Shown here one piece after another: positions 1 through 9,079 of a stretch of 64,000 bases of DNA. Made by a program: the position numbers and the translations under genes. The notes under the pieces were generated by a model. That model was given only the letters and a program-made list of their open reading frames with translations, was not told the DNA's origin and did not search any database. How positions within the stretch are numbered: the first letter of the stretch is position 1; every line of letters starts with the position of its first letter. Origin of the DNA: Streptomyces cadmiisoli (lineage in GTDB: Bacteria > Actinomycetota > Actinomycetes > Streptomycetales > Streptomycetaceae); contig NZ_CP030073.1 of NCBI RefSeq assembly GCF_003261055.1, forward strand, positions 2,728,001 through 2,792,000, read 5' to 3'.

Positions 1-981
1 GTCCAGCTCCCAGCGCAGAAGCCCCGCGGAGGCGAGTGCGTCGGCGGGCGGTGGGTCAGCCGTCACGTACGAGGTCCCGGCAGGAGACGACCAGCGCAGG
101 CCGCAGTCATGGACGCTGGCGGAAACCTCCGGTCCGGTGACGCCCGAGGCGATCACACCTAGCGGCGCCAGGTCCGTGCCCAGGGCGACCTCGACCGGCA
201 CGCGCAGGGGCCGGGACGTCGCGTTGTTCAGCGTGATCCGTTCCGTTCCGTCCGCGTGCCGGGTGCGCTCGACGATGACGTCCGGGTCCGGCCCGGGGCT
301 GGGAGAGATGCGCAGGGTCCCCACGAATCGGGCCCGGTCGGCGCCGTGCATTCGCGCCTGGACGGCGAGCGGTTCACGTGAGGCCACACGGACCTGGCAG
401 CGCGAGAGCAGTCGGCGGCCGGCGCGGTAGAAGCCTTCCAGCCCCTGGCCGGTCAACTGCCCATGTTTCGACGAGACGACAAGGCCGGGAAGCGCCACGC
501 AGATCATGACTTCGTGGGTGGCCGGCAACTCTCCCGGGCGCTGTGGTGACGGTGTGGCCGGGAAGTGCCGGGTCGACGGTGGGGCGGCCGGGAAGGGATC
601 GGAGGGCCTTCGGCGTGGCCGACTCGCGGACAACAGTTGCTGCGGGCGCTGGCCAGAGGGGTGCGGGGCCGGCGCACCAGGGGATGTCGTCCAAAGCGGT
701 GTGGCGGCGGGTGCCTGGGGCGACGCGGGGCCGCGCGCTGTGGAGCGGTGCGGCACTCCACTCGCGACCTTGAGCTGGGTCGAAGCCCCGGTCTCGGCCT
801 TCAGCCAGGGTGGTGCCCCACCGTCCGCGTTCAGTCGGGGCGATGCCGAGTCGTGCACCGTCGTCTCACGGTGCCCGATCCCGTCGGTGCGTGGTGGCGG
901 GCCGCTGCCCGGTCCGGGACGTGTGGCGGATCGGCCGCTGACGGAGCGGTCGTCGGCGGAGGGCGGAGTCGGCTGGTACAT
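1..981 (-). CDS. Glycogen debranching N-terminal domain protein (5' part, cut by window edge)
   Basis: The reverse strand is open from an ATG at 981 to the left edge, giving the first 327 codons of a longer protein. Residues 1 to about 155 are Pro/Ser/Arg-rich and look disordered. After that comes a folded segment with the order 'HEVMICVALPG...SSKHGQLTGQGLEGFYRAGRRLLSR...DPDVIVERTRHADGTERITLNN', which resembles the N-terminal domain of the amylo-alpha-1,6-glucosidase/glycogen-debranching family found in actinobacteria. The catalytic domain would lie beyond the window, so the activity cannot be confirmed here. The long proline-rich head is unusual; a later start near residue 150 is possible. 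The gene is upstream of, and in the same direction as, nothing else visible; the next gene to the right also points left. Confidence 0.7.
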   Translation of the reverse strand, partial: MYQPTPPSADDRSVSGRSATRPGPGSGPPPRTDGIGHRETTVHDSASPRLNADGGAPPWLKAETGASTQLKVASGVPHRSTARGPASPQAPAATPLWTTSPGAPAPHPSGQRPQQLLSASRPRRRPSDPFPAAPPSTRHFPATPSPQRPGELPATHEVMICVALPGLVVSSKHGQLTGQGLEGFYRAGRRLLSRCQVRVASREPLAVQARMHGADRARFVGTLRISPSPGPDPDVIVERTRHADGTERITLNNATSRPLRVPVEVALGTDLAPLGVIASGVTGPEVSASVHDCGLRWSSPAGTSYVTADPPPADALASAGLLRWELD

Positions 982-1437
982 AGGGCGACTTCCTCTGCGC
1001 TCGGTGCGCCTCGGGCGTGGTCGGGGACAACGGCGGGGCGGCGAAAGGGCACGGCGGTACTCCGGTGCAGGCGGTTCGGACGTTCCGCCAGTCAGGTGAA
1101 CGGCACCGGGCTCCTCCGGGTCACGCCCTTGCCCCGGCAGCACTGCCGGCCCTTCGCCGAATCGGGAGCATTCAGTGTCGTCACGGGTGGTCCGTTCGAC
1201 CACGGCCCGTGACCGCAAAGCGCCCCTGCGAGCCAGCCGGGCGATCGCAGCTCTCACCCCCCAGAGCACCCCGACGAGCCAGCCCGGCCACCACAACCAC
1301 CGATCCCAGAGCTCCCCACGAGCCACCCCCACAACCACCGACCTCCAACCCCCGTGGACCGGGCAATCCATCGACCGGTCACCCGGCCGACCGACACCCC
1401 GGCAACCCGACGACACCCAGCAGCCCCCAGCCAGCGC
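982..1437. other. Intergenic region without a supported gene
   Basis: These 456 bases separate two leftward genes. They are GC-rich with runs of CCACCC and CCGAC. The overlapping open frames have no ribosome binding site or recognisable family. A weak hairpin (CCGGCA, loop GCAC, TGCCGG) sits at 1134-1149. The promoter of the debranching-type gene should lie at the left end. Confidence 0.4.
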
Positions 1438-3120
1438 TCACATGTCCCCCGGCGCAGCACTGCCGCCGGGCGCCACGCCCCCGCGGTGGGCGCCGCGACG
1501 CCGCAACGCGGCCTTCCCGCTCGTACGCGGGCGCGTACCACCGCTCCTTCCGACGCCGGGACCCGTATTGCGCCTCCGCCTCGTGCGCGGCAGCGCGGGC
1601 GACGTCCCGTCCCCTGCTGCCTCAGGTGCCGCGGCCTCGGGCGAACCGGAATCGGTATGGGCCGCATCAGCTGACGCGCGGGCCGGGCGATTTTGCCGCG
1701 GCGGCATCACCGCTGCCTGTGTTCGCATCGGCTCGCCCCCGTCGACACCACGCGACTCCGTGGAACAGCTGTCCTGCACGCCATCGGTTTGCTCCACTCC
1801 GGGGCGCCAGTGGCCGCTGTTCTCGCGTTCCGTACGCAGGCAACGACGGATCGACTCCGGATCCAGTCCTTCGTTGATGGCCTGGTGCAGGAGGCGGGCG
1901 AACAGATAGTCGGGGTCGGCGCCCAAAGCCATGGCGAGTGCCTCGCGTGCCTCCAAGTCGTCCCCGGTCGACCACGCGACCCAACCCGCGAGGGTGAGTG
2001 GCGCCGCCGCGTGTTCGCCGTAAGGGCCGACGCAGCGGCGGGCCAGGGCACGCCAGAGCCGCAGTGCGGGACCGGCCTCGTCGCCCTCCATCCACTCGGC
2101 CGCCCGATCACGAGTGGTGCGGTCCTGAAGTCCGAGGATCAGCCTCGCGGCCTCGTCGTTCCCGATCAGTTCGTCATCGCGCAGGTCTGCCATGAGCGCG
2201 CCGGACACGGGAGCGGCGGCGGCGAGACGGAGCATGGCCTCTTCAGACCCTCGCAGGGTCTCCTCACCAACGGCCGGGCGACTGGATTCGTCCAGCATCC
2301 TGGGGACGAGAGCCACACTGCCGGCGTCCAGGGCCGACTCCTGTTCCAGGACCGCCGCCGTTTCCCACGGCAGGAGCCTGGCGCGCAGCTCACGCAGGGT
2401 GCCGCGGACCTGAATACCCGCGTAAGTCGCCGCGGCGGCCAGCACGGACGTACCGGGCAGGCCCATCGGCAGGCCCTCGGCCGGGCAGCAGCGCTCATTC
2501 CCGCAGCAGTACGACCAGAAGCGACCGTCCGAGATGCACAAAGCCTCGATCACCGGCACGTCGAGAAGGCCGCATTCCACGCGCAGGTTCTGAGCCAGCG
2601 GGCGGAGCCGCTCCATGACCTGCCGTCCGGTTTCACCCTTGCCCGGCTCCTGGCAGAGGTAGGCCACCATCTGTTCGGGCTTGTTTCCCCGGCGTGCGCT
2701 ACCCGTCACCAGGCCGTGCGCCAGTTGTGCGGCCACGGGCAGCCAGTCGTCCGGGTTCCTGGGAATACCGAGCCGCGCCCGACCGCCGAACCTGCCGCGC
2801 CCGCCGCGGTCGTGCAGCGTGACGAGCACGATGCTGTCCTCGGGACGGTATCCGAGCAGGTAAGGCAGGGCGTCGGCCAGCTCGGCCGGCGTGCGGAGGG
2901 TGACGTTGTGCGCGCCGTCCGCTCCGTCGAACGGAATGCGGTCGCCGCTGCTGATACGCCGCGCACACGTTGCGTCGTCGTCACGCCTTTCACCTGCACC
3001 GTGACTCTCCTGTCCTTCGCCTCCTCCGTACCGCTCATGCCCCCTGGGCCTGTGTCCTCCCTCCGACCGCCTGACGTCGTCGTCCTCGAAGGGTCCAGTC
3101 GTTTCGCCGTGGTTCGTCAT
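1438..3120 (-). CDS. DUF4192 domain protein
   Basis: This 560-residue protein has three parts. Residues 1 to about 65 are highly charged (Glu/Gly/Arg/Asp). The middle, from about 70 to 410, is a DUF4192 domain recognisable by '[26 protein letters not shown]' near the start, the '[17 protein letters not shown]' cysteine-rich stretch and the closing '[27 protein letters not shown]' segment. The C-terminal 130 residues are low complexity (Pro/Arg/Ala). DUF4192 is widespread in actinobacteria and has no established function that I know of. The ATG at 3120 lies in a 210-bp region shared with the divergent recQ-like gene. The C-terminal tail is longer and less regular than usual for the family, so its extent is less certain than the core. 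Confidence 0.8.
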   Translation of the reverse strand: MTNHGETTGPFEDDDVRRSEGGHRPRGHERYGGGEGQESHGAGERRDDDATCARRISSGDRIPFDGADGAHNVTLRTPAELADALPYLLGYRPEDSIVLVTLHDRGGRGRFGGRARLGIPRNPDDWLPVAAQLAHGLVTGSARRGNKPEQMVAYLCQEPGKGETGRQVMERLRPLAQNLRVECGLLDVPVIEALCISDGRFWSYCCGNERCCPAEGLPMGLPGTSVLAAAATYAGIQVRGTLRELRARLLPWETAAVLEQESALDAGSVALVPRMLDESSRPAVGEETLRGSEEAMLRLAAAAPVSGALMADLRDDELIGNDEAARLILGLQDRTTRDRAAEWMEGDEAGPALRLWRALARRCVGPYGEHAAAPLTLAGWVAWSTGDDLEAREALAMALGADPDYLFARLLHQAINEGLDPESIRRCLRTERENSGHWRPGVEQTDGVQDSCSTESRGVDGGEPMRTQAAVMPPRQNRPARASADAAHTDSGSPEAAAPEAAGDGTSPALPRTRRRRNTGPGVGRSGGTRPRTSGKAALRRRGAHRGGVAPGGSAAPGDM

Positions 3121-3160
3121 GCGCCGACGATCTCGCGGATGTTGAAGTTCCGCTTGGGCC

Positions 3161-3169
3161 TGTGGATAA
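3161..3169 (-). promoter_or_regulatory. Single DnaA-box-like 9-mer
   Basis: The reverse strand reads TTATCCACA, identical to the strong E. coli DnaA box and compatible with the looser Streptomyces consensus. It lies between the divergent DUF4192 and recQ-like genes. Only one copy was noticed, so a chance match is quite possible. Confidence 0.25.
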
Positions 3170-3330
3170 GTCCGATCAGGGACACGTCACGATGCGTAAC
3201 GGCACCACCCACGCCGGGATACGACTCGCCTTGGGACACGTCACCTAGCCGACAACAGATCCAGCCCTCCCACGCAGACACCCTCCCGATGTCTGGACGG
3301 ACCCGCCCGATGTCAGTGCCGTCCTGTTGT

Positions 3331-5505
3331 ATGGAACGCATGGAGCACACGAGCAACGCGGATCTCCGGGCGGAGGCCGATACGGTCCTCGCCCGGCTCG
3401 TCGGGGACCCCACGGGCACTGCCAGGCTGCGCGAGGACCAGTGGCGGGCGATCGAGGCGCTCGTGGCCGAGCGGCGCCGGGCCCTGGTGGTGCAGCGCAC
3501 GGGGTGGGGCAAGTCCGCGGTCTACTTCGTGGCGACCTCATTGCTGCGCGCCCGCGGCAGCGGCCCCACAGTGATCGTCTCGCCGCTTCTCGCGCTGATG
3601 CGCAACCAGGTCGACGCCGCCGCCCGAGCCGGTATCCACGCGCGGACCATCAATTCCTCCAACACCGAGGAATGGGATGCCGTTCAGGCGGAGATCACCG
3701 CCGGTGAGGTCGACGTCCTGCTCGTCAGCCCTGAACGGCTCAACAACCCGGACTTCCGGGACCAGGTCCTGCCCGAACTCGCCGCCGCGACCGGCCTCCT
3801 CGTCGTGGACGAGGCGCACTGCATCTCCGACTGGGGTCACGACTTCCGCCCCGACTACCGCCGGCTGCGGACCATGCTGACCGACCTGCCGCAAGGTGTG
3901 CCGGTGCTCGCCACCACGGCCACCGCCAACGCGCGCGTGACGGCGGACGTCGCCGAGCAACTCGGCACGGGCGGCACGTCGGACGCGCTGGTGCTGCGCG
4001 GCCCGTTGGACCGCGACAGTCTGAGCCTGGGCGTGCTGCAGCTGCCGGACGCGGCACACCGTATGGCCTGGCTCGCCGATCACCTCGACGAGCTGCCGGG
4101 CTCGGGAATCATCTACACGCTCACCGTGGCCGCCGCCGAGGAGGTCACCGCGTTCCTGCGCCACCGCGGGCACACCGTCTCCTCGTACACCGGGAAGACG
4201 GAGAACGCCGACCGCCAGCAGGCCGAGGACGACCTGCTCGGCAACAAGGTGAAGGCGCTGGTCGCGACCTCCGCCCTCGGAATGGGCTTCGACAAACCCG
4301 ATCTCGGCTTCGTGGTGCACCTCGGCTCGCCGTCCTCCCCGATCGCCTACTACCAGCAGGTGGGCCGCGCGGGCCGCGGCGTGGAGCACGCGGAGGTCCT
4401 TCTCCTGCCCGGCAAGGAGGACGAGGCGATCTGGGAGTACTTCGCCTCCCTCGCGTTCCCGTCCGAAGAACTGGTGCGCCGCACCCTGGACGTGCTCACG
4501 CGCGCGGACCGGCCGGTGTCGCTGCCCGCCCTGGAGCCTCTCGTCGAACTGCGCCGCTCCCGGCTGGAGACCATGCTCAAGGTGCTCGACGTGGACGGAG
4601 CGGTACGGCGCGTCAAGGGCGGCTGGGTCGCCACGGGTCAGCCGTGGACGTACGAGGCGGAGCGCTACGACTGGGTGGCCCGGCAGCGCAGGACCGAGCA
4701 GCAGGCGATGCGCGAGTACGCGGCGACATCGGGCTGCCGCATGGAGTTCCTGCAACGCCAGCTCGACGACGAGGGGGCCAAGCCCTGCGGACGCTGTGAC
4801 AACTGCGCGGGGGCTCGGTTCGCGGTGGACACGTCGACGGTGGCGCTGGACGCCGCGCGGGTCGACCTGGCACGGGCGGGCGTCGAGGTGGAACCCCGCC
4901 GCATGTGGCCGACCGGCCTGCCGGCCATCGGCATCGACCTCAAGGGACGTATCCCGGCCGGTGAGCAGGCCACGTCAGGGCGTGCGCTGGGGCGGCTTTC
5001 GGACATCGGATGGGGCAACCGGCTGCGGCCGATGCTCGCCTCGCAGGCACCCGACGGCCCTGTGCCGGACGAGGTGGCGAACGCCGTGGTGGGTGTACTG
5101 GCCGACTGGGCCAAGGGGCCCGGCGGCTGGGCGTCAGGGGCGGCGGACGCCCCCGCGCGTCCCGTCGGCGTGGTCACCGTCGCCTCACGCACTCGCCCGG
5201 CACTGATCGCGTCTCTGGGCGCCCGCATCGCGGAGATCGGCCGGCTGCCACTGCTGGGCTCGGTGGACTACGCGGTCGACTCGCCGCCGGTTCCGCGAAG
5301 CAACAGCGCCCAACGCCTCAAGGCACTCGACGGGGCGCTGACCGTTCCGCCCGCGCTCGCCGCGGCGCTGGCCGAGGCCGGGGGTCCCGTGCTGCTCGTG
5401 GACGACTTCACGGAGACCGGCTGGACCCTCGCTGTGGTGGCCCGCATGCTGCGTCGCGCCGGGGCGGAGGAGGTGCTTCCACTGGTTCTGGGCATCCAGG
5501 GTTGA
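3331..5505 (+). CDS. RecQ-family ATP-dependent DNA helicase with C-terminal phosphoribosyltransferase-like domain
   Basis: This 724-residue protein is a superfamily 2 3'-5' DNA helicase. Visible motifs are motif 0 '[12 protein letters not shown]' (about residue 33), Walker A 'QRTGWGKS' (55-62), '[20 protein letters not shown]' (DEAH at 160-163), 'LATTATAN' and motif VI '[11 protein letters not shown]'. A RecQ-type zinc site follows with cysteines at about 468, 486, 489 and 492 ('GCRMEF' and 'KPCGRCDNC'). Beyond it is a region not found in E. coli RecQ, ending in '[13 protein letters not shown]' (about 687-699), which looks like the PRPP-binding loop of type I phosphoribosyltransferases. There is no visible HRDC domain. 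The open frame extends upstream to 1693, but that part is antisense to the DUF4192 gene. ATG 3331 or 3340 are both plausible starts. Confidence 0.88.
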   Translation: MERMEHTSNADLRAEADTVLARLVGDPTGTARLREDQWRAIEALVAERRRALVVQRTGWGKSAVYFVATSLLRARGSGPTVIVSPLLALMRNQVDAAARAGIHARTINSSNTEEWDAVQAEITAGEVDVLLVSPERLNNPDFRDQVLPELAAATGLLVVDEAHCISDWGHDFRPDYRRLRTMLTDLPQGVPVLATTATANARVTADVAEQLGTGGTSDALVLRGPLDRDSLSLGVLQLPDAAHRMAWLADHLDELPGSGIIYTLTVAAAEEVTAFLRHRGHTVSSYTGKTENADRQQAEDDLLGNKVKALVATSALGMGFDKPDLGFVVHLGSPSSPIAYYQQVGRAGRGVEHAEVLLLPGKEDEAIWEYFASLAFPSEELVRRTLDVLTRADRPVSLPALEPLVELRRSRLETMLKVLDVDGAVRRVKGGWVATGQPWTYEAERYDWVARQRRTEQQAMREYAATSGCRMEFLQRQLDDEGAKPCGRCDNCAGARFAVDTSTVALDAARVDLARAGVEVEPRRMWPTGLPAIGIDLKGRIPAGEQATSGRALGRLSDIGWGNRLRPMLASQAPDGPVPDEVANAVVGVLADWAKGPGGWASGAADAPARPVGVVTVASRTRPALIASLGARIAEIGRLPLLGSVDYAVDSPPVPRSNSAQRLKALDGALTVPPALAAALAEAGGPVLLVDDFTETGWTLAVVARMLRRAGAEEVLPLVLGIQG

Positions 5506-5751
5506 CCAGGAGTACGTGCCCAGTACACCCAGGCTTCACTCAAGGCCCCGCCGGGTACGGATATAAGCCACAGACCGTTCATTAAGGGTCGGCGGCCCCA
5601 ATTGCTCGTTGCCGCATCCCAGTTCGACAGGAAGAATTGAGTTCCGCTCCCGCACGGCTCATTCGTGTCCCGGTTGGGCTCTGCTGTGGTGCGCGCTCCC
5701 CCGAACCCGACACCCCGCCCTCCGTGTGGGCGCGTAGCCGAAGGGAGGATC

Positions 5752-6387
5752 GTGACCTTCGGATTCGCTCCGTCCTCCGCGGCATCCACGTCGACGTCCA
5801 CCAACCTGTCCGCCGCATCCTCCAACCCCGCGACACGTCTGCTCGAACCCGCGGAGTGGGCGGCCGCCGGCATCCCGCTGCTGCGCAATCCCCGCGAGGT
5901 CGTGAGCGGCCTGCACGCGCGACACCGCCCCGGGCCCGAGACCGCGATCGTGGCCGTGCTCGATCCCGACGAACGACTCCGGGCCAGCGCCTCCTTCAGC
6001 AGGCGCGCGGCCGCCGCCGACGGCTGGATGTTCCGCAACATCCTGCTCGCCCAACTGCGTCGAGTCATCCCGCACGATCTGCGTCGACGCACTCCCGTGC
6101 GCACCGCGGTGCTTCTCTACTGCCGTGAGGGCGATGCCCGTTGGACGGAGGAGGACGGAGCATGGATGTGGGGCCTGCGTGACGCCTGCACGCTCCACGG
6201 ACTGCGCTGTGGCGCGTACGTCACACTCACGCGTGACGGCTGGCAGGTCCTCGGCGAAGGCCGTGGCGGGCGCCGCCCCAGCTCCGTCTCGGCCCCCGAA
6301 CCCTTCGCCACGTCCGAGGCGCCGCCACCGCCTCCGCGTACCGGCGGCGCCGCTTCCGAGGTCCTGCGTCGCGCCGCGGCCCGCTGA
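5752..6387 (+). CDS. Conserved hypothetical protein
   Basis: This is a 211-residue protein starting at a GTG with a GGGAGG ribosome binding site 7 bases upstream. I do not recognise the family. Residues 1-30 are Ser/Thr-rich. The core (35-180) has mixed alpha/beta character with 'TRLLEPAEWAAAGIPLLRNP', 'ETAIVAVLDPDERLRASASF', 'DGWMFRNILLAQLRRVIPHDLRRR', 'VRTAVLLYCREGDARWTEEDGAWMWGLRDAC' and 'GLRCGAYVTLTRDGWQVLG'. The last 30 residues are Pro/Ala-rich. The 'VAVLDPDERLRASASF' strand-turn-strand is vaguely like RadC/JAB folds, but the metal-binding histidines are absent. It lies 246 bp after the helicase gene on the same strand and converges on the next gene. Confidence 0.7.
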   Translation: MTFGFAPSSAASTSTSTNLSAASSNPATRLLEPAEWAAAGIPLLRNPREVVSGLHARHRPGPETAIVAVLDPDERLRASASFSRRAAAADGWMFRNILLAQLRRVIPHDLRRRTPVRTAVLLYCREGDARWTEEDGAWMWGLRDACTLHGLRCGAYVTLTRDGWQVLGEGRGGRRPSSVSAPEPFATSEAPPPPPRTGGAASEVLRRAAAR

Positions 6388-6754
6388 ACTCACGGTCCCG
6401 GCCATCGCAGTCGCCGGACGACGGCGCGTGACGCAGGCCGAGGCAACCTGCGACGCAGACAGATGTGAACCGCTGCAACGCCGCACACCCGAGCAAGACG
6501 AACCAAGCCGCCCCGGCCACGAGTCGTGCTTGAGCAATCGCGCGCGGCTACGACCCTCCCGGCACCGCCCGGGGCGGCGGCGCCAGCCGACGACTCACAT
6601 CCCCGTCCCGGTGAGGTGGCGCCGACCGATGACTCAGGCCCCGTCCGGCGTCACAGCGCGCCCAGACCGTCGGGTCGAACCCGCACGCCCGGACATCGGG
6701 ACATGCCGAAGTGTCCGCTGTGCGGATCCCGTCGGGAGGCTGCTCGCCGACCCG
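6388..6754. other. Intergenic region between convergent genes, no gene seen
   Basis: No open frame here has a credible ribosome binding site or family resemblance. The right end carries the terminator at 6755-6778. The rest shows no repeat or motif I can support. Confidence 0.4.
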
Positions 6755-6778
6755 CGGTCCCGGGACCTACCGGGACCG
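6755..6778 (-). terminator. Stem-loop terminator
   Basis: A perfect 9-bp stem (CGGTCCCGG / CCGGGACCG) with a 6-base loop begins 3 bases past the stop of the leftward gene. There is no T-run, as is usual for high-GC actinobacterial terminators. Confidence 0.5.
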
Positions 6779-6780
6779 GC

Positions 6781-7416
6781 TCAGACGCCCGCGCCGAGCA
6801 CCGAGTTGATCTGCTGCGGGTCGCCGCAGACGATCAGCAGGGTGCCGGTCCGGCTCAGGGCCAGCGACAGGACGGTGGACACGGCTTCGGCACCGCCGTT
6901 GACGGCGACGACGACCACGGGACGCGACGCGGCACGCTCGACCACGGCGGCGTCCGCGTAGAAGACGTCGTCGCGAGCGTCGTGCTGCGCCCAGTAGGAC
7001 GCCTCACCGAAGGACAGCTCATGGGCGGCCCACGGGTGCGGTTCACCCGTGGTGATCACCAGCACGTCGCTGGGGGCGCGGCCGGACTCCAGGAGCAGGT
7101 CCACGGCCTCCTCGGCGGCGTCGAGCGCCCCCTCGGCCGAAGCCGGGATCAGCTGGATCTGCGGGGTCGCCGAACTCGAGGCGGGCGTGGTGTGGACGGC
7201 CGGACCCGCGGGTCCGGGCTTGGTCGCGCCCCCGTGAGGCGTACGTTGCCCCGGCGACGCGGGCCGGAGAGGGCCGGGACGACCAGGACGCGACGGAGCC
7301 GCGGGGCGGGGGCCGGGTACGGGACGAGGGGTCGGCGCGGTACGGCCACTGGCCGGCGTGGCGCGGGGACCCTGGGCACTCTCGTGAATCTGAGGCTCCT
7401 CGGGGATGAGAGGCAT
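6781..7416 (-). CDS. Hypothetical protein with Pro-rich N-terminus and helicase-tail-like C-terminus
   Basis: The likely product is 211 residues from ATG 7416; the frame is open further upstream but that part overlaps the end of rnhB and has no start signal. Residues 1-85 are Pro/Arg-rich. Residues 90-211 form one domain with 'DVLVITTGEPHPWAAHELSFGEASYWAQ', 'DDVFYADAAVVERAASRPVVVVAVNGG' and the closing 'LSLALSRTGTLLIVCGDPQQINSVLG'. The final motif resembles the 'ALTRAR..L.V.GDP' strand near the C-terminus of UvrD/Rep helicases, but the protein has no Walker A or other helicase motif, so it may be a helicase-derived remnant with a new role. It follows rnhB by 68 bp on the same strand and may be cotranscribed. 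The function is unknown. Confidence 0.6.
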   Translation of the reverse strand: MPLIPEEPQIHESAQGPRATPASGRTAPTPRPVPGPRPAAPSRPGRPGPLRPASPGQRTPHGGATKPGPAGPAVHTTPASSSATPQIQLIPASAEGALDAAEEAVDLLLESGRAPSDVLVITTGEPHPWAAHELSFGEASYWAQHDARDDVFYADAAVVERAASRPVVVVAVNGGAEAVSTVLSLALSRTGTLLIVCGDPQQINSVLGAGV

Positions 7417-7484
7417 GAGTTGATATCTATCAAACGTAGGTACGGCTCGCGCCGGTGGGTGGCACATACGTGCGATCGGGACCG

Positions 7485-8186
7485 TCAGAAATCGAAGCCG
7501 AGCTGACCGTCGATCTCCGGAACGCTCCCGTCCGCCCAGGTGCGGGCCTTCTTGAGATGCCGCCACTGGGGCAGCGCATCAAGATACGCCCACGTCATCC
7601 GGTGGTAAGGGGTGGGGCCCCGCTCCGCCAGTGCGGCCTTGTGCACGGGTGACGGATACCCGGCGTTGTCCGCAAAACCGAAGTCTGCATGTTCGATACC
7701 CAGTTCGGCCATCATTTTGTCGCGCTGAACCTTGGCGATCACCGAGGCCGCGGCGACGGCCACACACGACTGATCGCCCTTGATCACCGTGCGGACCTGC
7801 CACGGCGCTCCGAGGTAGTCGTGCTTGCCGTCGAGGATCACCGCGTCGGGCTGAACCGGCAGCCCTTCCAAGGCACGCACTGCCGCGAGCCGCAGCGCCG
7901 CCGTCATCCCGAAATCGTCGATCTCCTCCGGGGAGGCGTGCCCGAGGGCGTACGACGTCACCCAGCCCCGCAGTTCCTCTGCGAGTCGCGTGCGTCGCTT
8001 GACCGTGAGCAGTTTGGAGTCGGTGAGGCCCACGGGCGGGCGGCGCAGTCCGGTGACCGCGGCGCAGACCGTGACGGGACCGGCCCAAGCGCCGCGCCCC
8101 ACCTCGTCGACACCGGCAATTGTCTTCGCTCCGGTCGTGGCGCGAAGGGAGCGCTCGACGGTGTGAGTAGGCGGTTCGTACGGCAT
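7485..8186 (-). CDS. rnhB: Ribonuclease HII
   Basis: This 233-residue protein cleaves the RNA strand of RNA-DNA hybrids and starts removal of ribonucleotides misincorporated in DNA. The signature '[15 protein letters not shown]' holds catalytic Asp27 and Glu28. '[11 protein letters not shown]' supplies the third acidic residue and '[26 protein letters not shown]' the fourth with its following helix. 'GYPSPVH' and the substrate-binding '[10 protein letters not shown]' are also present. Length and motif order are normal. The gene is upstream of the 6781-7416 gene on the same strand and downstream of the TetR gene. Confidence 0.95.
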   Translation of the reverse strand: MPYEPPTHTVERSLRATTGAKTIAGVDEVGRGAWAGPVTVCAAVTGLRRPPVGLTDSKLLTVKRRTRLAEELRGWVTSYALGHASPEEIDDFGMTAALRLAAVRALEGLPVQPDAVILDGKHDYLGAPWQVRTVIKGDQSCVAVAAASVIAKVQRDKMMAELGIEHADFGFADNAGYPSPVHKAALAERGPTPYHRMTWAYLDALPQWRHLKKARTWADGSVPEIDGQLGFDF

Positions 8187-8268
8187 GGCGCCCTTAGATT
8201 ACGCCGCCCTCAACCGCACGCGACACCCCGGTTCTCCTGAAACGCGCCGGCAGCCGAACTGCGCCGTT

Positions 8269-8892
8269 TCAGTCGCGGGTCGGCCGGAGCAGCGGAACCA
8301 TGAAGCGGTCGACCATCTCATCGATCTCCGCATCGCTCCATTCGCTCCCGCACACCTTTGTGCGGTACATCATCATCGCCGGCATGGCGTCGCAGACGTA
8401 GCCGTTCGCCGCGTCGGATCGAACCTCTCCCCGCTCGATTCCGCGGTCTATCACTTCGCGGAGCAACCTGATCGTCGGCTCCACGACACCGCCGATGATC
8501 ACGTCATGCAAGCGCTCGGCTTGAATGCTGTCGCATTCGTGAATGACTGAACGCAAGGCCGAGCCCGGTCTTGAAAACATGGCGTCACGGGCCTGACGGC
8601 ACAGTGCCACCAGATCCTCGCGCACGCTTCCCAGGTCGGGAGCGGTCTCCATACGCGGCAGTCCGGCCTGGAGGGCGTCCACGACCAGATCCTCCTTGGA
8701 CGGCCAGCGGCGGTAGACCGCGGCCTTGCCGGTCTGGGCACCGGCGGCCACGCCCTCCATCGTGAGGCCGTTCCATCCGACCGTACCGAGCTGCTCCAGC
8801 GCGGCGTCCAGAATCGCGCGTTCGAGCACAGCGCCGCGCCGACGGGGAGCGGCCGCCCGAGCGGAGGCGGCCGTCCAGCGCGAAGTAACCAT
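8269..8892 (-). CDS. TetR/AcrR-family transcriptional regulator
   Basis: This is a 207-residue repressor-type protein. The N-terminal helix-turn-helix is 'AILDAALEQLGTVGWNGLTMEGVAAGAQTGKAAVYRRWPSKEDLVVDAL' (about residues 25-73). The rest is an all-helical ligand-binding/dimerisation domain without obvious sequence identity to a named subgroup. The ATG at 8892 has a GGAGA ribosome binding site. It is divergent from an MFS efflux pump, and two near-identical palindromes lie between the two starts, so it most likely represses both itself and the pump and is released by a drug-like ligand. The ligand cannot be read from the sequence. Confidence 0.9.
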   Translation of the reverse strand: MVTSRWTAASARAAAPRRRGAVLERAILDAALEQLGTVGWNGLTMEGVAAGAQTGKAAVYRRWPSKEDLVVDALQAGLPRMETAPDLGSVREDLVALCRQARDAMFSRPGSALRSVIHECDSIQAERLHDVIIGGVVEPTIRLLREVIDRGIERGEVRSDAANGYVCDAMPAMMMYRTKVCGSEWSDAEIDEMVDRFMVPLLRPTRD

Positions 8893-8987
8893 CCGAGTTC
8901 TCCAGCGAACAGGTAAGCGGGGATGCGGGATATGGGGACGAGCGACGCCGCATCGACGGGAAGCGACACGACGCTACTGACGACTTA

Positions 8988-9007
8988 AGTGAACGCTTGC
9001 GTTCACT
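8988..9007. promoter_or_regulatory. Palindromic operator 1 of the TetR/MFS pair
   Basis: AGTGAACGCTTGCGTTCACT has 9-bp perfect arms around a 2-bp centre. It lies 96 bp upstream of the TetR start and shares both arms with operator 2. Confidence 0.75.
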
Positions 9008-9036
9008 AGCGGGGACTCACTACCGTTGGGCGTCAC

Positions 9037-9056
9037 AGTGAACGCTAGCGTTCACT
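9037..9056. promoter_or_regulatory. Palindromic operator 2 of the TetR/MFS pair
   Basis: AGTGAACGCTAGCGTTCACT is a perfect 20-bp palindrome 24 bp before the MFS start codon. It differs from operator 1 by one base at the centre. Centre-to-centre distance is 49 bp. Confidence 0.78.
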
Positions 9057-9079
9057 AAGCCTTTCGTGGGGGACCCATA

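Noticed and set aside
1693..3330. In-frame upstream extension of the recQ-like gene by 546 codons
   Set aside because: It is antisense to the DUF4192 gene, has no domain resemblance and is a typical high-GC shadow frame.
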